Of a DNA stretch of 64,000 bases, positions 42,536-50,549 are shown piece after piece. The DNA comes from UMGS172 sp045587185 (GTDB lineage: Bacteria > Bacillota > Clostridia > Oscillospirales > Acutalibacteraceae): the NCBI GenBank assembly GCA_045587185.1, contig JAZNBS010000018.1, forward strand, positions 1 through 64,000, given 5' to 3'. Within the stretch, counting starts at the first letter, position 1, and every line of letters begins with the position of its first letter. Below the pieces are notes generated by a model. That model made no database searches, was not told the DNA's origin, and saw only the letters and a program-made list of their open reading frames with translations. A program made the position numbers and the translations under genes.

Positions 42536-43075
42536 TTACTTCGCAAACGGGGCGCCCATCAAGCTAAGCAGCTCTCTGGCTTCCTCGTCGGTATTTGCGG
42601 TGGTAACAAAAATGATATCCATACCGCGTACCTTGTCGATTTTATCGTAGTCGATTTCAGGGAATATCAACTGTTCCTTAACGCCCATAGCATAGTTGCC
42701 GCGACCGTCGAAGGAGTTCGGGTTGATACCTCTGAAGTCTCTAACTCTCGGAAGAGCGGTGTTGAAGAGTCTGTCAACAAACTCATACATCTTCTCACCT
42801 CTGAGAGTAACTTTGGCACCGATCGGCATACCTTCACGAAGTTTGAAGTTTGCAACCGACTTTCTTGCCTTACAGACAACCGGATGCTGACCGGTAATCT
42901 GTCCGAGATCGTTAACGATGGCATCGATAACCTTTGCGTTATCTCTTGCCTCGCCGCATCCAACGTTGATAACAACCTTATCGAGCTTTGGAATCTGCAT
43001 GACGCTCTTGTAGTTGTACTTACTCATGAGAGCAGGTGCTACGTTGGCTTTATATTCTTCTCTTAATCTTGCCAT
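42536..43075 (-). CDS. rplE: 50S ribosomal protein L5
   Basis: 179 aa; MARLREEYKANVAPALMSKY start and RDFRGINPNSFDGRGNYAMG core. A second in-frame ATG two codons upstream (43081) is only 4 bases from AAGGAGG, so 43075 is preferred. It binds 5S rRNA and contacts P-site tRNA. Confidence 0.96.
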   Translation of the reverse strand: MARLREEYKANVAPALMSKYNYKSVMQIPKLDKVVINVGCGEARDNAKVIDAIVNDLGQITGQHPVVCKARKSVANFKLREGMPIGAKVTLRGEKMYEFVDRLFNTALPRVRDFRGINPNSFDGRGNYAMGVKEQLIFPEIDYDKIDKVRGMDIIFVTTANTDEEARELLSLMGAPFAK

Positions 43076-43093
43076 ATTCATGCATCCTCCTTA

Positions 43094-43417
43094 TCAGATT
43101 GTTTCTCCGCACTTCTTACAGATGCGGTCTTTTTTACCATCCTCGTACAGTTTGTGGCCGATACGGGTGGGTTTCTTACACTTGGGGCAGACAACCTGTA
43201 CCTTGCAGGCATAGATTGCGCTTTCTGCCTCGATTATTCCGGAAGGATCGCCGGCCTTGCGGGGTTTAACATGCTTTTTAACCATGTTGCGGCCCTCAAC
43301 AATAACCTTACCCTCTTTGGGGCTGACCTCGAGAACCTTGCCGGTCTGTCCACGGTCTTTGTCATCTCCGGTGAGGATAACAACGGTATCGCCGACTTTA
43401 ATATTCATTTTATTCAT
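43094..43417 (-). CDS. rplX: 50S ribosomal protein L24 with C-terminal zinc-ribbon-like end
   Basis: 107 aa; KOW domain VGDTVVILTGDDKDRGQTGK. The C-terminal extension has CPKC and CKKC pairs, suggesting a zinc ribbon as in several clostridial L24 proteins. L24 initiates 50S assembly. GGAGG lies 9 bases before the first ATG. Confidence 0.96.
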   Translation of the reverse strand: MNKMNIKVGDTVVILTGDDKDRGQTGKVLEVSPKEGKVIVEGRNMVKKHVKPRKAGDPSGIIEAESAIYACKVQVVCPKCKKPTRIGHKLYEDGKKDRICKKCGETI

Positions 43418-43432
43418 GTCAGTGTACCTCCA

Positions 43433-43801
43433 TCAAAGAACTTCGGGAGCAAGAGAGAGGATTTTCATATAATCCTTCTCACGGAGCTCACGTGCGACAG
43501 GTCCAAAGATACGGGTGCCTCTGGGGGTCTTGTCTTCTCTGATAATAACCGCGGCATTTTCATCAAAACGGATATATGAACCGTCATTACGGCGAAGACC
43601 TTTGCAAGAACGTACTACTACGGCCTTGACTACATCGCCCTTTTTGACGGTACCGCCGGGAGCTGCTTTCTTAACGGAAGCAACTACGACGTCGCCAATG
43701 TTGGCATACCTTCTGCCGGAACCGCCAAGCACTCTGATGCACATAAGTTCCTTTGCACCGGTGTTGTCGGCAACCTTAAGGTAAGTCTGTTGCTGTATCA
43801 C
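43433..43801 (-). CDS. rplN: 50S ribosomal protein L14
   Basis: 122 aa; MIQQQTYLKVADNTGAKELM start and ARELREKDYMKILSLAPEVL end. The start codon is GTG at 43801 with AAAGGAGG 8 bases upstream. L14 contributes to an intersubunit bridge. Confidence 0.97.
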   Translation of the reverse strand: MIQQQTYLKVADNTGAKELMCIRVLGGSGRRYANIGDVVVASVKKAAPGGTVKKGDVVKAVVVRSCKGLRRNDGSYIRFDENAAVIIREDKTPRGTRIFGPVARELREKDYMKILSLAPEVL

Positions 43802-43820
43802 AGTCTTTTCCTCCTTTAGA

Positions 43821-44078
43821 CTACTTTGCCTTCTCTATGATTTCAACTACGCGCCATCTCTTGTCTTTCGAGAGGGGACGTGTCTCCATTATCAGGACAC
43901 GGTCACCGATGCCGCACTCATTGTTCTCATCATGGGCTTTGAACTTAACGGTATTCTTAACAATCTTCTTGTAGAGCGGATGCTTTACGTTGTCTTCAAT
44001 AGCAACTACAACGGTCTTGTCCATCTTGTCGCTGACAACCTTACCGACTCTTGTTTTACGAAGGTTTCTTTCGCTCAT
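43821..44078 (-). CDS. rpsQ: 30S ribosomal protein S17
   Basis: 85 aa; MSERNLRKTRVGKVVSDKMD start and GDRVLIMETRPLSKDKRWRV end. It is an OB-fold primary 16S-binding protein. It lies 20 bases after rpmC. Confidence 0.97.
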   Translation of the reverse strand: MSERNLRKTRVGKVVSDKMDKTVVVAIEDNVKHPLYKKIVKNTVKFKAHDENNECGIGDRVLIMETRPLSKDKRWRVVEIIEKAK

Positions 44079-44098
44079 AGCATTCGTCCTCCCTTACA

Positions 44099-44302
44099 TT
44101 AAGAATTGGTGCCGTTCAGTTCGATTTCGCGGAGAAGAGTCTTGACTCTTGCGATATCCTTTTTGACGGCTGCAATTCTGGTCGGGTTGTCGAGCTGGTT
44201 AATGGCATGCTGGAAGCGAAGGTTGAAAAGTTCCTTTTTAAGGTCATTCAACTGTTCCTGAAGCTTCTCGGGAGACATTTCTCTGAGTTCCTTTACATTC
44301 AT
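44099..44302 (-). CDS. rpmC: 50S ribosomal protein L29
   Basis: 67 aa; MNVKELREMSPEKLQEQLND and LFNLRFQHAINQLDNPTRI. Its ATG shares one base with the rplP stop (TAATG). It lies at the tunnel exit beside L23. Confidence 0.97.
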   Translation of the reverse strand: MNVKELREMSPEKLQEQLNDLKKELFNLRFQHAINQLDNPTRIAAVKKDIARVKTLLREIELNGTNS

Positions 44303-44724
44303 TACTGCTCACCACCCATTTCTTTAGTCACAAACTTGCATTTGATAGGCAGCTTGTTAGCGGCAAGACGCATAGCTTCACGGGCGACCTCTTCGGATAC
44401 ACCGCCGATTTCAAACATAACTCTGCCCGGTTTAACCACGGCTACCCAATATTCGGGAGAACCTTTACCTGAACCCATTCGGGTTTCAGCAGGCTTCTCG
44501 GTGATGGGCTTGTCGGGGAAAATCTTGATCCAGACCTGACCGCCACGCTTGATATAACGGGTCATAGCAATACGAGCTGCCTCGATCTGATTTGAGGTGA
44601 TCCATGCGGGCTCAGTTGCCTGAAGACCGAAATCACCGTTGGAAACGAAATTGCCGCGGAGTGCCTGACCTTTGAGGCGGCCTCTGTGTACACGGCGATA
44701 CTTAACACGCTTAGGTAACAGCAT
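44302..44724 (-). CDS. rplP: 50S ribosomal protein L16
   Basis: 140 aa; MLLPKRVKYRRVHRGRLKGQ start and WIKIFPDKPITEKPAETRMG core. It lies near the A site. It overlaps rpsC and rpmC by one base each (TAATG). Confidence 0.97.
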   Translation of the reverse strand: MLLPKRVKYRRVHRGRLKGQALRGNFVSNGDFGLQATEPAWITSNQIEAARIAMTRYIKRGGQVWIKIFPDKPITEKPAETRMGSGKGSPEYWVAVVKPGRVMFEIGGVSEEVAREAMRLAANKLPIKCKFVTKEMGGEQ

Positions 44725-45395
44725 TAGCGGTGGCCTCCTTCCTTGCGGGGCTTTCTGGCATCGTGGAGAACCTCACCGGTGTAGATCCATACCTTTACGC
44801 CGATACGGCCGTAAGTGGTATGTGCCTCAGCGAAGCCATAATCGATGTCAGCACGAATAGTCTGAAGGGGAATGGTTCCCTCACGGTAGCTCTCTGAGCG
44901 AGCGATTTCTGCACCGCCGAGACGACCGGAAACCTGAGTTTTGATACCTTTAACGCCGCAACGCATTGCACGTCCCAAGGACAGCTTCATTGCACGACGG
45001 AAAGATACACGCTTCTCAAGCTGAGCTGCGATGCTTTCTGCAACCAAGGTTGCGTTAACATCGGGGTTCTTAACTTCAACGATATTGATAAATACATCCT
45101 TATCGGTGTTGAGAAGCTTCTTGCACTGTACCTTGAGCTTTTCAATCTCCTCGCCCTTACGGCCGATGACCATACCGGGCTTTGCACAGTGGATGTGAAT
45201 GCGGACGCGGTTAGCATCACGCTCGATCTCTACCTTCGGAACACCTGCCGAATAAAGAGTCTTTTTCAGGTACTTACGGAGGTTGTAGTCCTCAACCAAA
45301 GTATCGCCGAAATCCTTATCCTTGGTGAACCAACGAGAATCCCAGTTTTTAATAACGCCAACACGGAAACCGTGCGGATTTACTTTCTGGCCCAT
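44724..45395 (-). CDS. rpsC: 30S ribosomal protein S3
   Basis: 223 aa; MGQKVNPHGFRVGVIKNWDS start and KH domain GMVIGRKGEEIEKLK. It forms part of the mRNA entry site. It lies 16 bases after rplV and overlaps rplP by one base. Confidence 0.97.
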   Translation of the reverse strand: MGQKVNPHGFRVGVIKNWDSRWFTKDKDFGDTLVEDYNLRKYLKKTLYSAGVPKVEIERDANRVRIHIHCAKPGMVIGRKGEEIEKLKVQCKKLLNTDKDVFINIVEVKNPDVNATLVAESIAAQLEKRVSFRRAMKLSLGRAMRCGVKGIKTQVSGRLGGAEIARSESYREGTIPLQTIRADIDYGFAEAHTTYGRIGVKVWIYTGEVLHDARKPRKEGGHR

Positions 45396-45411
45396 AACTT
45401 AAACCTCCTTC

Positions 45412-45756
45412 TTAGTCTTCACGCTCTCTGAGAACCAGAGTTACGTGAGATGTTCTCTTCAGGATGCGGTGTGCACGTCCGTGGTCCTTAGCGCGGATTC
45501 GTTTCAGAATCGGGCCGGGGCCTACGAAGCACTCTGCTACATAGAGCTTGGATACATCCATCTGATGATTGTTTTCTGCATTAGCAATTGCTGATTTGAG
45601 CAGTTTTTCAAGATACTCGCAAGCGGCCTTCGGTGTGAACCTAAGAATAGCCATGGCTTTGTCAGCGTCCTTGTTGCGGATGAGATCCAGGACGATCTGC
45701 ACCTTGCGAGGTGATATGCGGGCATATCTGAGTGTTGCCCTTGCTTCCATAGTCAT
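45412..45756 (-). CDS. rplV: 50S ribosomal protein L22
   Basis: 114 aa; RYARISPRKVQIVLDLIRNK and the tunnel-lining hairpin with PILKRIRAKDHGRAHRILKR. It lies 17 bases after rpsS. Confidence 0.97.
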   Translation of the reverse strand: MTMEARATLRYARISPRKVQIVLDLIRNKDADKAMAILRFTPKAACEYLEKLLKSAIANAENNHQMDVSKLYVAECFVGPGPILKRIRAKDHGRAHRILKRTSHVTLVLRERED

Positions 45757-45773
45757 ACTCTCCTTTCGACCGC

Positions 45774-46046
45774 TTACTTCGTTGTCTTTGCGCCGGCATG
45801 ACCCTTAAAGGTTCTGGTCGGTGCAAATTCTCCGAATTTATGACCTACCATGTCTTCGGTAACGTATACCGGAACATGCTTTCTACCGTCATGAACAGCC
45901 ACCGTATGTCCGACGAAATCGGGGAAAATAGTGGATGAACGGCTCCAGGTCTTCAAAACACGCTTTTCGCCTGCTGCATTCATTTCCTGTACTCTTTTCA
46001 AAAGCACGGGCTGAATGTAAGGGCCTTTTTTAACGCTTCTTCCCAT
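45774..46046 (-). CDS. rpsS: 30S ribosomal protein S19
   Basis: 90 aa; MGRSVKKGPYIQPVLLKRVQ start and GHKFGEFAPTRTFKGH. It is located in the 30S head near S13. Confidence 0.97.
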   Translation of the reverse strand: MGRSVKKGPYIQPVLLKRVQEMNAAGEKRVLKTWSRSSTIFPDFVGHTVAVHDGRKHVPVYVTEDMVGHKFGEFAPTRTFKGHAGAKTTK

Positions 46047-46067
46047 TGTTCTTTCTCCTTTCGTCGA

Positions 46068-46901
46068 TTACTTAGCATTACGACGTTTGACAATATACTT
46101 GTCAGTCTGTTTATGCTTCTTGCGGGTCTTGTAACCCAAAGTGGGTTTACCCCAAGGTGTAACAGGACCGGAACGGCCGATAGGAGCACGTCCCTCACCA
46201 CCACCGTGGGGGTGATCACAGGGGTTCATAACAGAACCGCGAACTGTGGGACGCCAACCCATGTGGCGCTTACGACCTGCTTTACCGATGTTAACATTCT
46301 CGTGCTCGGGGTTGGAAACACTACCGACGGTTGCCATGCAAGAAGCAGGAACGTTACGGAGCTCGCCGGAAGGAAGTCTTAACAAAGCCATTCCGTTTTC
46401 CTTAGCCATGAGCTGAGCCATATTACCGGCAGAACGGGCAAGCTGTGCGCCCTTACCGGGGTAAAGTTCAACGTTGTGAACAATGGTACCTACGGGGATA
46501 TCAGAAAGCTTCAGTGCATTACCGGGCTTGATATCTGCGTCGGGACCGGAAACGATCTTATCGCCAACCTTGAGATCCTGAGGAGCGATGATATAACGCT
46601 TCTCACCGTCCTCGTACTGAACGAGTGCAATAAATGCGGAACGGTTGGGATCGTACTCAAGAGTCATGACAGTAGCGGGAACGCCAAACTTATCACGCTT
46701 GAAGTCGATGATACGATACTTGATTCTGTTACCGCCGCCGTGGTGACGAACGGTGATGCGGCCATAACTGTTACGACCTGCATGCTTCTTAATTACGTCC
46801 AACAAACTCTTCTCGGGAGCTACCTTGGAAAGACCGGAATAATCCATTACGGTCATACCACGTCTACCGTTGGTTGTGGGCTTGTAATGTTTGATAGCCA
46901 T
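46068..46901 (-). CDS. rplB: 50S ribosomal protein L2
   Basis: 277 aa, the normal length. The MAIKHYKPTTNGRRGMTVMD start and NPCDHPHGGGEGRAPIGRSG, containing the peptidyl-transferase-centre histidine, are conserved. The ATG at 46901 is chosen on family length; an in-frame GTG at 46913 almost touches the Shine-Dalgarno. Confidence 0.97.
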   Translation of the reverse strand: MAIKHYKPTTNGRRGMTVMDYSGLSKVAPEKSLLDVIKKHAGRNSYGRITVRHHGGGNRIKYRIIDFKRDKFGVPATVMTLEYDPNRSAFIALVQYEDGEKRYIIAPQDLKVGDKIVSGPDADIKPGNALKLSDIPVGTIVHNVELYPGKGAQLARSAGNMAQLMAKENGMALLRLPSGELRNVPASCMATVGSVSNPEHENVNIGKAGRKRHMGWRPTVRGSVMNPCDHPHGGGEGRAPIGRSGPVTPWGKPTLGYKTRKKHKQTDKYIVKRRNAK

Positions 46902-46975
46902 TTTAAGTTTCACTCTCCTGTTTAAGCTTAGCGGAGTTTAAACTCCATACATTGCTTTCTATCGTTCTGTAAAGA

Positions 46976-47269
46976 TTACATCAAGCCGTCGAAGAATTCG
47001 ATGGTCTTGGAATCGGCCTTAAGGGTAACGATTGCCTTTTTCCAATCGGCGGTGTAACCCTCGTAACGACCCATACGGCGCTTGTGACCGCTTACGTTTA
47101 CGGTGTTGACCTTTTCTACCTTGACACCGAAGAGCTCTTCGCAAGCACGAGCAATGTCAATCTTGGTAGCGTCAGTTGCTACTTTGAAGGTGTACTTCTT
47201 GTCAGCAAAACCGCCCATTGCACGCTCGGTAACTACCGGAGCAATGATGATATCCTGTGCTGCTTTCAT
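46976..47269 (-). CDS. rplW: 50S ribosomal protein L23
   Basis: 97 aa; DIIIAPVVTERAMGGFADKK and GHKRRMGRYEGYTADWKKAI match L23, the docking site for SRP and trigger factor at the tunnel exit. Its ATG overlaps the rplD stop by one base. Confidence 0.97.
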   Translation of the reverse strand: MKAAQDIIIAPVVTERAMGGFADKKYTFKVATDATKIDIARACEELFGVKVEKVNTVNVSGHKRRMGRYEGYTADWKKAIVTLKADSKTIEFFDGLM

Positions 47270-47892
47270 TATGCGTATACCTCCTCGATAGTCTTAACGG
47301 CATCCTTAACGATAACAAGTGTATCAGCATTGAGGATGTCATAGGTGTTGATAGTGTTGACCTGTGCGGTCTTTACACCGGGGATGTTAGCAGCGCTCTT
47401 AATTACGTTTGCTTCGTTAGAAGCAAGAACAATAAGAGTCTTCTTGCCGGTTTCAAGAGCCTTAAGGCAATCAACAACAGTCTTGGTCTTATAGCCTTCA
47501 ACGGTGAGGGCATCCAGAACGATAAGGGATTCGGTGAGAACCTTATCCGAAAGAGCAGACTTCAATGCAAGCTGTCTTTCCTTCTTGTTGATGGTGTAGT
47601 AGTAATCTCTGGGCTTGGGACCAAGAGCGATACCACCATGTCTCCACTGAGGAGCGCGGGTAGAACCCTGTCTTGCATGGCCTGTACCCTTCTGTCTCCA
47701 GGGTTTCTTACCGCCGCCGGAAACTTCGGAGCGGGTCAATGTCGACTGTGTGCCCTGACGCTGATTAGCGAGAAAGTTCACAACAGCCATGTGCATAACG
47801 GCCTCGTTAGGCTCTACACCGAAAACAGCTGCGCTCAATTCGATGTCGGCAACCTTCTTACCGGCCATATCCTTAACTGCAACAATAGGCAT
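47269..47892 (-). CDS. rplD: 50S ribosomal protein L4
   Basis: 207 aa; KKPWRQKGTGHARQGSTRAP forms the tunnel extension. L4 is the autogenous repressor of the S10 operon in enterobacteria; whether it acts on the leader at 48918-49198 is unknown. It lies 17 bases after rplC. Confidence 0.97.
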   Translation of the reverse strand: MPIVAVKDMAGKKVADIELSAAVFGVEPNEAVMHMAVVNFLANQRQGTQSTLTRSEVSGGGKKPWRQKGTGHARQGSTRAPQWRHGGIALGPKPRDYYYTINKKERQLALKSALSDKVLTESLIVLDALTVEGYKTKTVVDCLKALETGKKTLIVLASNEANVIKSAANIPGVKTAQVNTINTYDILNADTLVIVKDAVKTIEEVYA

Positions 47893-47909
47893 TTTCCTTC
47901 ACTCCTTCC

Positions 47910-48539
47910 TTAAGCTTTAACGCTGTCGAAAACAACTACGATCGAGCCCTTGGGGCCGGGAACGGCGCCCTTAACTGCGATAATGTTGTTCTCTGCATCG
48001 ATCTTGACAACTTCAAGATTCTGAACGGTTACACGCTCAGCACCGAGGTGACCTGCCATCTTCTTTCCTTTGAAGATTCTAGCGGGGTCGATAACACCAA
48101 GGGAACCGCCGTGACGGTGAACAGGGCCGGTACCATGAGTCTCTTTGAGTCTCGCGAAGTTCCAGCGCTTAATAACGCCTGCGTAGCCCTTACCTTTGCT
48201 GGTGCCTCTTACGTCAACCTTGTCGCCCTCTGCAAAAACATCTGCCTTAATGATGTCACCTACATTGTAAGCGGAACAATCATCAAACCTGAACTCACGG
48301 AGAACTTTCTTAGGTGCAACGTCGCCCTTTGCGAAGTGTCCCTTCATGGGCTTGTTGACCTTGTGAGCCTTCAGATCGCCGAAGCCAACCTGAACTGCCT
48401 CATAACCGTCGTTTTCAGCGGTCTTCTTCTGGCTGATGGCACAGGGGCCTGCCTCGATGACCGTTACGGGAACGACGTTACCGTTTGCGTCAAAAAGCTG
48501 GGTCATACCAAGCTTCTTGCCTACGATACCTTTTTGCAT
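47910..48539 (-). CDS. rplC: 50S ribosomal protein L3
   Basis: 209 aa; MQKGIVGKKLGMTQLFDANG start and RHGGSLGVIDPARIFKGKKM core. The start at 48539 has GGAGG at 8 bases; an upstream in-frame ATG overlaps that site. It binds near the peptidyl transferase centre. Confidence 0.97.
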   Translation of the reverse strand: MQKGIVGKKLGMTQLFDANGNVVPVTVIEAGPCAISQKKTAENDGYEAVQVGFGDLKAHKVNKPMKGHFAKGDVAPKKVLREFRFDDCSAYNVGDIIKADVFAEGDKVDVRGTSKGKGYAGVIKRWNFARLKETHGTGPVHRHGGSLGVIDPARIFKGKKMAGHLGAERVTVQNLEVVKIDAENNIIAVKGAVPGPKGSIVVVFDSVKA

Positions 48540-48605
48540 CTTTATTTCCTCCATTTTTGGTTATTGGTTGACATTTCTGCCAACATGACCTGCTTGCGCT
48601 AAAGA

Positions 48606-48917
48606 TTAGAGTTTAATCTCAATCTCAACGCCGGCGGGGAGCTCAAGACCCATCAGAGCCTCAACAGTTTTGTTGGAAGGTCTGAGAACGTCGATAAGCC
48701 TTTTGTGGGTTCTGCTTTCAAACTGCTCACGGCTGTCCTTGTACTTGTGGACTGCGCGAAGAATGGTTACAACCTCTTTCTCGGTCGGGAGCGGTACGGG
48801 ACCTGAAACACGAGCGCCGGTGCGCTTTGCGGTTTCGATGATCTTTTCCGAAGCCTGATCGATGAGAGCGTGGTCGTAGCTCTTCAGTCTGATTCTGATT
48901 TTCTCCTTGACTGCCAT
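48606..48917 (-). CDS. rpsJ: 30S ribosomal protein S10 (NusE)
   Basis: 103 aa; MAVKEKIRIRLKSYDHALID start and FESRTHKRLIDVLRPSNKT. It is the first gene of the superoperon. It also acts as NusE in antitermination with NusB. The start at 48917 has GGAGG upstream; the longer open frame lies within the leader RNA and is rejected. Confidence 0.97.
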   Translation of the reverse strand: MAVKEKIRIRLKSYDHALIDQASEKIIETAKRTGARVSGPVPLPTEKEVVTILRAVHKYKDSREQFESRTHKRLIDVLRPSNKTVEALMGLELPAGVEIEIKL

Positions 48918-49198
48918 TGTGACTTTCGCCTCCTTGTTAAATTTGGCGGGCAACGCCGCACTTGTCTGCAATGTTTACATTGTGCCGGGTGTTTCATCCC
49001 TGTCCAATATAAAATCCGGATCGAAGCAAATCTTTGCTCTCAATCCGGGGCCGACAAACGGCGTCTTGCTTTGTCGTTACAAAGCACGCAAGTTTCTTGT
49101 CGCCCGGTTTAAAATCGGACATACTCCGCGGAAATTTCCCAACTCAGAGGTTGGCCACCTCCCGCATCAACGCATATCTGCACATCACATGCCTTGAT
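48918..49198 (-). promoter_or_regulatory. Long structured leader of the S10 operon, candidate attenuator
   Basis: The leader is about 275 bases. A terminator-like hairpin is formed by CCGGAT (49043-49048) with ATCCGG (49014-49019) and inner AGCAAA/TTTGCT (49025-49030 with 49033-49038), followed on the minus strand by ATTTTATATT. An alternative pairing of CCGG-GC-GACAAG (49096-49107) with TTTGTC-GGCC-CCGG (49045-49058) would take up the terminator's 5' arm. An 8-bp TGCTTTGT/ACAAAGCA hairpin with loop AACG lies inside the alternative structure (about 49064-49087). This is consistent with transcription attenuation of ribosomal protein synthesis. Confidence 0.6.
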
Positions 49199-49227
49199 AG
49201 TTTACCATAACACCCTTAAAATTGCAA
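49199..49227 (-). promoter_or_regulatory. Promoter of the S10 superoperon
   Basis: Minus strand TTGCAA (49222-49227), 17 bases, TAAACT (49199-49204) with TGG extending the -10. Confidence 0.7.
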
Positions 49228-49346
49228 GCATTTTTTTCACAAATTTGATATTTTTTGCAATATTTTTAAAAGTTGCGCATTTTTACAATGTTTTTGTTCT
49301 GTTTTTTCGCTTTTTATGATGTTTTTCAATAAAATCTGTATGCGTA

Positions 49347-49375
49347 TTGACTTTGCGTTTTCCTATATATATAAT
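49347..49375 (+). promoter_or_regulatory. Promoter of the TIR-protein gene
   Basis: TTGACT (49347-49352), 17 bases, TATAAT (49370-49375), nearly consensus. It diverges from the S10 promoter about 120 bases away. The implied 5' UTR of about 110 bases contains AGAAAGT/ACTTTCT and CCGAC/GTCGG inverted repeats. Confidence 0.75.
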
Positions 49376-49491
49376 GTAAGAGAAAGTCCTGTTTTGCCAA
49401 ACTTTCTTTCCGACTATGCTGCAACGACTGCGCTGTCGGTCAAAATCAAGCGGTATATGCTAAAATATGACCAATAAGGCGGGAATTAAAA

Positions 49492-50502
49492 ATGTTATAT
49501 GTTTTATACGGATTGACAACCGAGGTCACGCGATTTGTACGTTCTTATTTCAGTCAACTTAATATTGACGGTGTTGATAAAATCACCTATGAAACGGCCA
49601 ATGTAAAGGTACAACCCAGTGACGGCCGTCTTAACCGTGCGATCAGTGAAGTTCAGGTGCGCAACTGTGATTATGTGTATGAAAATCACGGTAGAATCGT
49701 GGGTTTCACTTCAGCACAAATTGAAGATGCCGTAACCGGAAAAAAAGATGCCTATTTGTCATTTTCCTCGGGCGAACTCTCTTTTCTGAGGGAAATTAAA
49801 AATGCTTACGGCAATCATGTTGCTACCATTTTCAATTATATTGAAGACAAAGCACTTGAACAACTTACTAGCGCAATAAACGCCCCCGATGCGGAAAAAA
49901 GTGAACGTCTGGCTATGGGTAAAACACTCAAGGAAATGTTCCTTGAGGAACGTGAATTGTTCGACGAAATCGTTATATTCAGCGGCAACAGCACCGTTTT
50001 CGGTTATGACTCGTTGGTTACTCAGTATGACCATATAATCAAAAAGCACAAAGAACTTGAACAGGAAAACATTCCTCTGCCATACCTTGGAAACAAACCT
50101 TATATTTTTGTAAGTTATGCCCGTGCCGACACCGAAAAGGTGGTTCCCGTTCTGAAATATTTAAGCCGAAACGGTTGCCGTATTTGGTATGATAAAGGTA
50201 TCGTTGGAGGTGACAACTGGCTAACCACCCTTGCGCTTAAAATCAAAGGTTGTTCACAATATCTTTTATTTTCTTCTGAAAACTCGACCAAATCTGATTG
50301 GACACAGTATGAGGTCAATCATGCTATAAAGTTTCCCAATATAAAAAAACTCACCGTTCGTATGGATGACTCAAAATTCAACGAAGGCAGTGAAATGGTG
50401 CTTGAAAATTTCCAAAATCTTTTCTTTTACAGTGAGGATTTTCAAAGTGCGCTGTTTAAAAGCATCTCGGACGATGTTATTGAGGGCAGAAACGCAAAAT
50501 AA
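49492..50502 (+). CDS. TIR-domain protein with N-terminal degenerate guanylate-kinase-like region
   Basis: 336 aa, cytosolic. Residues about 1-190 read like guanylate kinase: a first strand LYVLYG, then YVYENHGRIVGFTSAQIEDA and AVTGKKDAYLSFSSGEL, which parallel the GMP-binding EYxxxxGNxYGT and GKDVILDIDxQG segments. The P-loop is lost (GLTTEVTRFV at 7-16), so ATP binding is unlikely. Residues about 202-315 form a TIR_2 domain: YIFVSYARAD (204-213), the IWYD strand, W243, and SDWTQYEV with E274 as candidate NADase glutamate. TIR domains act in signalling or cleave NAD in defence systems. The gene is divergent from S10 and has its own promoter and terminator. The TIR call is firm; the kinase-like call rests on visual alignment. 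Confidence 0.8.
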   Translation: MLYVLYGLTTEVTRFVRSYFSQLNIDGVDKITYETANVKVQPSDGRLNRAISEVQVRNCDYVYENHGRIVGFTSAQIEDAVTGKKDAYLSFSSGELSFLREIKNAYGNHVATIFNYIEDKALEQLTSAINAPDAEKSERLAMGKTLKEMFLEERELFDEIVIFSGNSTVFGYDSLVTQYDHIIKKHKELEQENIPLPYLGNKPYIFVSYARADTEKVVPVLKYLSRNGCRIWYDKGIVGGDNWLTTLALKIKGCSQYLLFSSENSTKSDWTQYEVNHAIKFPNIKKLTVRMDDSKFNEGSEMVLENFQNLFFYSEDFQSALFKSISDDVIEGRNAK

Positions 50503-50505
50503 AAT

Positions 50506-50545
50506 AAACCGTTTGGAGTAGTTCATTCATTGCTCCAAACGGTTT
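50506..50545. terminator. Bidirectional terminator after the TIR gene
   Basis: AAACCGTTTGGAG (50506-50518) pairs perfectly with CTCCAAACGGTTT (50533-50545), followed by TGTTTTATTTT on plus and TATTTTATTTTGC on minus. It serves both convergent genes. Confidence 0.8.
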
Positions 50546-50549
50546 TGTT

